Position numbers and translations under genes: made by a program. A stretch of DNA of 21,171 bases from an uncultured Anaerolineae bacterium (GTDB lineage: Bacteria; Chloroflexota; Anaerolineae; Anaerolineales; UBA4823). The notes under the pieces are model-generated. The model did not search any database. It saw only the letters and a list, made by a program, of their open reading frames with translations, and had not been told where the DNA came from. The DNA lies in contig CAKZNJ010000280.1 in assembly GCA_937129505.1 (NCBI GenBank), positions 1 through 21,171 of the forward strand. The letters are read 5' to 3'. The stretch's first letter is position 1, and every line of letters begins with the position of its first letter. This document shows, in pieces, positions 8,075 to 14,004 of the stretch.

Positions 8075-9268
8075 TCAGACAAATTCAATAAAGGCTTGAT
8101 TTCCTAAAAGCTGGCCAAATCGGGTAAGTCTTATTCTCTTCTGGCCGTCCTCAATCCACTCAACCAATCCCTTTTGGAGCAGGCGGTGGATTTCTTCCGC
8201 AAAGACTTCGCTCATTTTTTTCCCATATCGTCGAAAGAAATCCTCTTCACCCACGCCTTCTTGCACTAGTCTTAAACCTAGCAGCAAAGTATCCCTCATT
8301 TGTTCCTCTGGGCTAACAATATAGTAATCCTGTGTCGCGGGAGAAAACGGGAACGCACAATGCATCTTGTTTGGACTGGACAACTTTTGGATGTACTGCC
8401 ACGGATGAGAAACATTGATTAGGCGATATCCGTCGAGATAGCTGTGGGCTCCTGCCCCCAAACCCAAATAAGGAAGGTTTTTCCAATATTGCAGGTTGTG
8501 ACGACATTCAAAAAGTCCGCCGGCTATGTTCCTTCGTGCCCAATTTGAGATTTCGTAGTGTAAGTATCCAGCTTGAGAAAGCATCTCCCGGGCAACATCA
8601 TAACAATCTGCAGCAATGTCATCATCAGGGGTGAGCAACTCGCCCGTTGATACTTTTTGATAAAGCATTGTGTTCTCTTCGATCGTTAAGCTATAGAGAG
8701 AAAGATGCTCAACATCCAACGATAGAGCAACTTTCAAAGAGTTTCGCCAATCATCGAGCGTTTGATTGGGCAAGGCATTGATGAGATCCAAATTTATATT
8801 TTCTATCCCACCTGCTCGAGCAATTTCCACAGCTTGGACGACATCTCCTACCGTGTGGCTACGCCCTAAAAGGCGTAATTCATGCTCGTTTGCAGACTGC
8901 ATCCCAATGCTGAGCCGGTTAACACCTGCCCCTACATAACCCCTAATTTTTTGTAAAGAGCATGTCCCAGGGTTGGCTTCTAAGCTAATCTCCATTTCAG
9001 CCATAAAACCGAGAGTGTATTCGAGAGTTGACAAGATCATTTGCAGATCTCGTGGTTTTAGCAAAGAAGGGGTTCCACCTCCCAAATATATCGTGTGCAC
9101 CTTATTTCGCATTGTCTCAGGGAGTGACTGCCCGAAAATTTCAATCTCCCGACAAAGGGCTTTTACATAAGGAGAAATCAGGTGATCCAAACCCGCATAG
9201 GTATTGAAATCACAATACCCGCATCGCTGAACACAAAATGGGATGTGAATATAAACAGAGAGGTTCAT
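8075..9268 (-). CDS. hemW: Radical SAM heme chaperone HemW (HemN-like)
   Basis: A radical S-adenosylmethionine protein of 397 residues. Near the N-terminus, IHIPFCVQRCGYCDF supplies the 4Fe-4S cysteines Cys12, Cys16 and Cys19 (C-x3-C-x2-C). True coproporphyrinogen dehydrogenases (HemN) continue with a Cys after the third cysteine and have an N-terminal extension. The YCDF form and short N-terminus here mark HemW, which binds heme and is thought to deliver it to respiratory proteins. Further family signs are YLGGGTPSLL (about 61-70), SIGMQS and GAGAHSYLDG, with a C-terminal HemN_C-like winged-helix region. The ATG fits the family's N-terminus but has no Shine-Dalgarno sequence, and a possible -10 element lies only 8 bases upstream. 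Many databases name such proteins coproporphyrinogen III oxidase; no other heme gene is nearby. Confidence 0.92.
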   Translation of the reverse strand: MNLSVYIHIPFCVQRCGYCDFNTYAGLDHLISPYVKALCREIEIFGQSLPETMRNKVHTIYLGGGTPSLLKPRDLQMILSTLEYTLGFMAEMEISLEANPGTCSLQKIRGYVGAGVNRLSIGMQSANEHELRLLGRSHTVGDVVQAVEIARAGGIENINLDLINALPNQTLDDWRNSLKVALSLDVEHLSLYSLTIEENTMLYQKVSTGELLTPDDDIAADCYDVAREMLSQAGYLHYEISNWARRNIAGGLFECRHNLQYWKNLPYLGLGAGAHSYLDGYRLINVSHPWQYIQKLSSPNKMHCAFPFSPATQDYYIVSPEEQMRDTLLLGLRLVQEGVGEEDFFRRYGKKMSEVFAEEIHRLLQKGLVEWIEDGQKRIRLTRFGQLLGNQAFIEFV

Positions 9269-9276
9269 TGTCTATG

Positions 9277-9285
9277 AGTATATCA
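9277..9285 (-). promoter_or_regulatory. Possible extended -10 promoter for hemW (near-leaderless)
   Basis: On the - strand TGATATACT is an extended -10 (TGN plus TATACT) ending 8 bases before the hemW ATG at 9268. Transcription would start at or within a few bases of the ATG, which matches the lack of a ribosome-binding site. No clear -35 box is seen. Confidence 0.35.
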
Positions 9286-9325
9286 TTAGCTTTAATTTCA
9301 TTGCCCTTTACGTCGCCCGAGACAC

Positions 9326-9334
9326 TGGTATAAT
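9326..9334 (+). promoter_or_regulatory. Extended -10 promoter for the zinc-ribbon/LysM gene
   Basis: TGGTATAAT gives an extended -10 (TGN plus a perfect TATAAT), 34 bases before the ATG at 9369. A start near 9341 would leave a leader of about 28 bases. The -35 region is poor (TTTACG at 15-base spacing), as is common with extended -10 promoters. Confidence 0.55.
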
Positions 9335-9368
9335 CCCCCTGCGTTGAACTAAAACGAAACCAGAGATT

Positions 9369-10514
9369 ATGATCAGCGACACACCATCAAAACCTACTCG
9401 CATCTGTCCAACCTGCGGTACCCGCCTAGCGGAACATTCCCAACGCTGTCTCGTCTGTGGCACGGTACTCAACCCTCAAGCCAAAGCAGCAACCGCCGCG
9501 AAACCCATCCAAGGGTCACGCATGCCGGAAATCACGCTGACATTACCGGCTGCAATTGGCTTCTTGGCGTTATTTTTGGCAATTGGTGCTGGTTTAGTGT
9601 ACATTGCCCTGCAACAAACAGGTAGAGTTGCCGAACCAACCGTTACTCCAACCTCAACCACCACTCCAACTGCTACGTTCACAGCAACACCTTTAACCCC
9701 CACACCAACCAACACACCCGAACCGAGCCCAACTCCGCTCACTTACAGGGTTGCCGCCAATGACACCTGTTCTTCCATTGCGTTTGCGTTCGGCGTCTCA
9801 ATCCAAAGCATCGTATTACTCAATAACCTGCCCGCCGCTTGTGACACGTTATATATCGGGCAATCCCTCTTAATCCCCCATCCAACACCCACCCCAACAC
9901 CATTCCCCACGGCGACACTAAGCCCTGCGGAAGCCACCGAAGCAGCCTGCACCAAGATCGAGTATATTGTGCAAGATAACGACACCCTCAGCACCATATC
10001 TGCGAACTACAATGTACCCATCGCTGTCCTGAAATCCTACAATGGACTAGTAAGCGATATTGTCCGTTCTGGACAGCCCTTATTGATTCCTCTCTGTGAG
10101 CGCCGTAGTACCCCTGGTCCCACCCCAACCTTTACTCCGCCGCCTCCCTACCCACCTCCAAGCTTGTTACTACCTCAAGACGGAGCGCCTTTTACCCTCG
10201 CTGATCAAATAATCACCCTCCAATGGGCTTCGATCGGCGTCTTGCGGGAGAATGAAGCCTACCAAGTGAATATTGTCGATATCACAGACAGCGGCGAGCG
10301 AAAAATTGTCGACTATGTTACCGACACCAAATACATCGTCCCCACCAGTTTTCGTCCTACCGATACACGACCACACGTCATTCGGTGGTGGGTGACAACC
10401 GTCCGACAGGTCGGCACGGATGACAACGGAAATCCGATCTGGGTACCAGCTGGAGCTAACAGCGAACAGAGAGTTTTCACTTGGAGCGGTGTGGCCGGGA
10501 CGCCCGTTCCTTAA
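9369..10514 (+). CDS. Zinc-ribbon, single-membrane-pass protein with two LysM domains
   Basis: A 381-residue protein of unknown exact role. In order: an N-terminal zinc ribbon with Cys13-x2-Cys16 and Cys27-x2-Cys30; one hydrophobic helix at about 57-81; a Thr/Pro-rich linker at about 90-124; LysM 1 at about 125-170 (TYRVAANDTC through LYIGQSLLIP); a second TPTPTP linker; LysM 2 at about 198-245 (EYIVQDNDTLSTISANY through SGQPLLIP); and a C-terminal domain of about 120 residues after a proline run, containing ITLQWASIG and IRWWVTTVRQ. With the ribbon inside, the LysM modules would face outward and could bind peptidoglycan or related N-acetylglucosamine polymers. The C-terminal part looks like a beta-sandwich, not identified further. 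The ATG has only a weak AGAG site. It is divergent from hemW and converges on gltA with an 18-base gap. Confidence 0.75.
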   Translation: MISDTPSKPTRICPTCGTRLAEHSQRCLVCGTVLNPQAKAATAAKPIQGSRMPEITLTLPAAIGFLALFLAIGAGLVYIALQQTGRVAEPTVTPTSTTTPTATFTATPLTPTPTNTPEPSPTPLTYRVAANDTCSSIAFAFGVSIQSIVLLNNLPAACDTLYIGQSLLIPHPTPTPTPFPTATLSPAEATEAACTKIEYIVQDNDTLSTISANYNVPIAVLKSYNGLVSDIVRSGQPLLIPLCERRSTPGPTPTFTPPPPYPPPSLLLPQDGAPFTLADQIITLQWASIGVLRENEAYQVNIVDITDSGERKIVDYVTDTKYIVPTSFRPTDTRPHVIRWWVTTVRQVGTDDNGNPIWVPAGANSEQRVFTWSGVAGTPVP

Positions 10515-10532
10515 AATTAGTCGAATTCGCCT

Positions 10533-11903
10533 TTAACATCCTCGCTCGTGGGCATAGAGTTCATGGAGGGGAATCTCAACCCCTTTTTGTTCGGCAGCAA
10601 TATTCTCCAACATTCTGGTAGTCACCGACTTCGGCCGTTCAATTGGGGCGCCTAAAGCCCTCGCCCAAACTGTATTGGCGGTTACTCCTAAAATCCGACT
10701 TACGCCAAACAGAACAGTGTAAAACCCGCCAGGGAAATTCTCCTTGCCATCTAAAATACCATAATACCGTTGGAGCACCCCACTAATTGCATCGACATTT
10801 GGCCAAGGATCCTTCGCCTTTCCTTGTTGCCTTAGGACATCCGGAACAACCTCATAGACTAATTTAGCCAACCGAAATAGGTCATATTCCGGCATATACT
10901 TTTCGCCTAACTCCATTTGAGCGGTGAAACGGGGATCGGTGATGCGAAGGATCGCATGTCCATAGCCAGGGATCACCTTGCCGGCGTTCAAGGTTTCCCA
11001 AGTATATTCGGTCAACTGCTCTTTGGTGGGTACACCTTGATATTTCTGATACACATCCAATAACCATTCCATTGCTTCTTGATTGGCACGGCCGTGTAGA
11101 GGACCCGCTAAGCCATTCATACCGGCTGACACTGCATAATACACGTCCGAAAGCGTTGAAGATACTAAATAGGTTGTGTGAGCACTGACGTTGCCGCTTT
11201 CGTGATCCGAGTGGATGATGAAATATAAACGAGAAAGATCGTAATATCTCTCATTCTCAATGCCAATCATATAGCCAAAATTAGCCGCCCAATCTAACTC
11301 TTCCTTTGGTTCTACAATTTGCCCATCACGGAATTTGTGATTATAGATAAAGGCAGCAATTTGGGGAGCCCGAGCACTCAAATCAAGGCTATCTTCCAAG
11401 GTAGGAATCCAGTAATCTTCTTTCTTTAAACCCCGGTCATACGCTTTAGTAAAATGAGATTCACGCTCCATCGCCAAAATTGCTAGCGAAAATAATGCCA
11501 TTGCGCTGGTCTCCTTTGGCATGGCGCGGATTACATCATACACATAGCTAGGAACTTCTTGCCTTTTTTTCCATTCCTGTTCGATTTCAATTCCCTCTTC
11601 ATAAGTTGGAATGCGGCCGACCAGTAACAAGTAATATAACCCTCCCAAAAATGGCATCTCGTTGCCTGGGCTTTTTGGTAGAAGTTCTAATAATTCAGGG
11701 ATCGTAAATCCCCGCAGGCGGATTCCCTGATTAGGATCTACACAGGAAATATCCGTCACGAGGGCTTTGACATCTCGGATGCCCCCCAAGATTTGTGCAA
11801 TATTAATCTCCGCCACCTTGACCTGACCATATTCTGTGATCAACCGTTTCAAGCGTGCTCTCCACGCTGGGAGTTGATCTTGAATTTGAGTTATGAGATT
11901 CAT
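10533..11903 (-). CDS. gltA: Citrate (Si)-synthase, eukaryote-like long form
   Basis: Condenses acetyl-CoA with oxaloacetate at the entry of the TCA cycle; cytosolic. The catalytic residues are His270 (GPLHGRANQ), His316 (PGYGHAIL) and Asp371 (VDAISG). They are spaced exactly as His274, His320 and Asp375 of mitochondrial citrate synthase, with a constant offset of four. The 456-residue length and an N-terminal helical part similar to mitochondrial enzymes point to the eukaryote-like subfamily, which is known in a few bacteria such as Geobacter, rather than the shorter common bacterial types. The frame opens at TTG 11915, but that TTG is part of the GGAG site lying 6 bases before ATG 11903, so ATG 11903 is the start. 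It is the last gene of the trxB-mdh-gltA operon, 19 bases after mdh. Confidence 0.93.
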   Translation of the reverse strand: MNLITQIQDQLPAWRARLKRLITEYGQVKVAEINIAQILGGIRDVKALVTDISCVDPNQGIRLRGFTIPELLELLPKSPGNEMPFLGGLYYLLLVGRIPTYEEGIEIEQEWKKRQEVPSYVYDVIRAMPKETSAMALFSLAILAMERESHFTKAYDRGLKKEDYWIPTLEDSLDLSARAPQIAAFIYNHKFRDGQIVEPKEELDWAANFGYMIGIENERYYDLSRLYFIIHSDHESGNVSAHTTYLVSSTLSDVYYAVSAGMNGLAGPLHGRANQEAMEWLLDVYQKYQGVPTKEQLTEYTWETLNAGKVIPGYGHAILRITDPRFTAQMELGEKYMPEYDLFRLAKLVYEVVPDVLRQQGKAKDPWPNVDAISGVLQRYYGILDGKENFPGGFYTVLFGVSRILGVTANTVWARALGAPIERPKSVTTRMLENIAAEQKGVEIPLHELYAHERGC

Positions 11904-11922
11904 TTTTATCTCCAAACCATGA

Positions 11923-12849
11923 TTAAAGTTTTAATTTGGCAATATTTTCGGCTACAATTGCCGCCGAGACCTTCAGAGCCTGTTTTTCATTTTGTGTAAG
12001 AGGGTATTCTAGGACTTTTTCGATACCATTTCGGCCTAATTGAGCTGCAACACCGAAATAAATATCATGCAGATCATATTCACCTTGCAAGTAAGCAGAG
12101 ACAGGGGCGATTAAGTGTTTATCTCGAATGACCGCCTCGACCATTTTTGCAACCGCAACTCCCGGAGCATAGAATGCACTCCCCATCTTTAGCAAACTAA
12201 CGATTTCTCCTCCGCCTTTTCTCGTGCGCTCAACGATTGCATCGAGCCTTTCGGCTGGTAGGATTTGATCGAGGGGAATTCCCGCCACATTGGAGATGTG
12301 AGTTAAGGGCACCATCTCATCCCCATGTCCCCCCAAGACATAGCAATGAACATTTTCAACGCTGACACCTAATTCTTCAGCCACGAACGTCGCCATTCGG
12401 GTTGAGTCCAATATTCCAGCTTGTCCGAACACCCTGTGGGGTGGTAAACCCGTCACTTTCATTGTGAGGTAAGTCATTACATCCAGTGGGTTAGTAAGAA
12501 CAATGTAGATGGCATTCGGCGAATATTTCAAAGTATTCATCGCCGCTTGCCGAACAATTTCCGCGTTCGCAGCTAAAAGATCATCCCGGCTCATGCCAGG
12601 CTTACGCGGTAAGCCAGCCGTGATAACAACTACATCTGAGTTTTCGGTTAGTTCATATTCTGTTCCCCCTGCTATCCGTACATCCTTACCAATTACCGGC
12701 ATCGCTTGTTGCAAATCAAGGGCTTTCCCCTGCGCTAACCCATCAACCACGTCTATTAGGACGATATCGGCGATTTCGAGTTCCGCCAGCCAATGCGCCG
12801 TTGTCGCCCCTGTCATTCCCGCCCCAATGATCGACACTTTAGCTCTCAT
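11923..12849 (-). CDS. mdh: Malate dehydrogenase (NAD-dependent, LDH-like type)
   Basis: Oxidises malate to oxaloacetate with NAD+. The Rossmann glycine motif is GAGMTG (9-14) and Asp33 follows the second strand, indicating NAD preference. The active-site loop GLPRKPGMSR (79-88) carries Arg82 and Arg88; Arg at the first position marks malate rather than lactate as substrate. VLGGHGDEMVPL holds the catalytic His175. The length of 308 residues fits the LDH-like tetrameric malate dehydrogenases known from Chloroflexus and relatives. A purine-rich GGAAAGGGGAA precedes the ATG. It lies between trxB (17 bases upstream) and gltA (19 bases downstream), whose substrate oxaloacetate it makes. Confidence 0.95.
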   Translation of the reverse strand: MRAKVSIIGAGMTGATTAHWLAELEIADIVLIDVVDGLAQGKALDLQQAMPVIGKDVRIAGGTEYELTENSDVVVITAGLPRKPGMSRDDLLAANAEIVRQAAMNTLKYSPNAIYIVLTNPLDVMTYLTMKVTGLPPHRVFGQAGILDSTRMATFVAEELGVSVENVHCYVLGGHGDEMVPLTHISNVAGIPLDQILPAERLDAIVERTRKGGGEIVSLLKMGSAFYAPGVAVAKMVEAVIRDKHLIAPVSAYLQGEYDLHDIYFGVAAQLGRNGIEKVLEYPLTQNEKQALKVSAAIVAENIAKLKL

Positions 12850-12866
12850 TTCATCGTTCCCCTTTC

Positions 12867-13859
12867 CTAAGCATTTACTTTTTCTAAGGTTTGTTCTTGC
12901 AAGAAGTGGATCGCCCGCATTGCGGCTGCCGCCCCCATTCCCGCCGAGGTGATCACTTGCCGGAAATGCGGATCCGCTGCTTCTCCTGCCGCAAAAACAC
13001 CAGCGACATTGGTTTGCATCAGGTGATCGGTGACCAGATACTTCGCAGCATCCATTTCCAACTGCCCTTCAAAGAGCTGAGTGTTGGGAGAATGGCCAAT
13101 GAAGATGAAGACCCCATCAGTATCTTTTAGCCACTCTTCACCGCTTTGGACATTTCGTAAACGAACCTGTTTCACAGCATTATCCCCGATAATTTCGGTA
13201 ACGATCGTGTTATAGATAAAGGAAATTTTCGGGTTTTCTTTAGCGCGCTTTTGTAAGATGGCTCCTGCACGCAAGGTGTCGCGACGATGAACAATCGTGA
13301 CGCTTTTGGCATACCTTGTAAGAAATATGCTTTCTTCGAGGGCAGAGTCACCACCACCAACCACAATCACATCTTTATCTTTGAAGAACCATCCATCACA
13401 GGTCGCACAATAGGAAACACCTTTGCCTGTTAGCTCTTTCTCCCCAGGGATGTTTAGGTGATTTGGCGTCGCTCCAGTTGCAACGATTAAAGCGTCTGCC
13501 ACATATGTTTTAGAGTAGGTCTTAACCATAAAGGGTCTGACGCTTAGATTGACTTCGGTAGCAAGATCAAACTCGATCTTAGCTCCAAAACGCTCCGCCT
13601 GCTTCTGAAAGAGCTCGACCAATTCTTGCCCCCCGATTCCATCCGGGAAGCCCGGATAGTTTTCTACTGTGTATGTCAAAGAGACCTGCCCTCCAAATTC
13701 CATGCCAGCTAAGACGACAGGCTGGGTATCTGCCCGAGCTGCGTATAATGCAGCAGCTAACCCTGCTGGACCAGAGCCGAGGATGAGAACTTTTACACGT
13801 TCGATTTTTGAATCCTCTTCAGATGAGAGAGGTGTAACTCCACTTAGACTGATTTTCAT
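12867..13859 (-). CDS. trxB: Thioredoxin-disulfide reductase
   Basis: A flavoprotein that passes electrons from NADPH to thioredoxin. The FAD-binding glycine motif GSGPAG lies near residue 28, the redox-active pair Cys151-Ala-Thr-Cys154 follows (CATCDG), and the NADPH domain has VVGGGDSALEE and HRRDTLRA. The C-terminal FAD contact is VFAAGEAADPHFRQ followed by GMGAAAA. GEAAD replaces the usual GD-x-x-D, a small change in a conserved stretch. Its 330 residues are slightly more than usual because about 18 extra residues precede the FAD domain (MKISLSGVTPLSSEEDSK). ATG 13859 has AAAGGG 8 bases upstream, so the extension is probably real. No thioredoxin gene is in the window. It is the first gene of the trxB-mdh-gltA operon and is divergent from the histidine kinase gene. 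Confidence 0.92.
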   Translation of the reverse strand: MKISLSGVTPLSSEEDSKIERVKVLILGSGPAGLAAALYAARADTQPVVLAGMEFGGQVSLTYTVENYPGFPDGIGGQELVELFQKQAERFGAKIEFDLATEVNLSVRPFMVKTYSKTYVADALIVATGATPNHLNIPGEKELTGKGVSYCATCDGWFFKDKDVIVVGGGDSALEESIFLTRYAKSVTIVHRRDTLRAGAILQKRAKENPKISFIYNTIVTEIIGDNAVKQVRLRNVQSGEEWLKDTDGVFIFIGHSPNTQLFEGQLEMDAAKYLVTDHLMQTNVAGVFAAGEAADPHFRQVITSAGMGAAAAMRAIHFLQEQTLEKVNA

Positions 13860-13917
13860 TCTTTTGCCCTTTCTTGTAAAGAGTGATTTTGCACAGTATT
13901 AGATGAATTTTTCACAA

Positions 13918-13932
13918 ATATTGTTACAATAT
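13918..13932. promoter_or_regulatory. Perfect 15-base palindrome, possible operator between trxB and the kinase gene
   Basis: ATATTGTTACAATAT is two perfect 7-base half-sites around one central base. It lies 59 bases before the trxB ATG and 68 bases before the first kinase ATG. The size and symmetry suit a dimeric repressor. An adjoining TTCACAA (13911-13917) resembles one Rex half-site but lacks a proper inverted partner. The regulator is unknown. Confidence 0.35.
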
Positions 13933-13974
13933 CGGATATCAACGGTCTTTATTATATCCCTTTGGTTAACTGTT

Positions 13975-14004
13975 TTGAAAGTTCTAAAGGCAAACTTTTA
14001 TGGT
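13975..14004 (+). promoter_or_regulatory. Candidate promoter for the histidine kinase gene
   Basis: TTGAAA (13975-13980) and TATGGT (13999-14004) are 18 bases apart. If used, transcription would begin near 14011, excluding the ATG at 14000 and favouring the in-frame ATG at 14054. Both boxes deviate from consensus, so this is tentative. Confidence 0.3.

Noticed and set aside
9631..9910. Tandem repeat or CRISPR-like array suggested by ACTCCAACC / CACCCCAAC runs
   Set aside because: The periodicity comes from Thr-Pro codons in the linkers of the LysM protein; there are no regular repeat-spacer units.
12509..12952. 147-residue + strand frame opposite mdh and the end of trxB
   Set aside because: It crosses two strongly supported - strand genes and their short gap, and has no family resemblance.
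13911..13932. Rex (redox-sensing repressor) operator in the trxB upstream region
   Set aside because: TTCACAA is present once, but the inverted partner TTGTGAA at proper spacing is missing; only the separate palindrome is kept as a feature.
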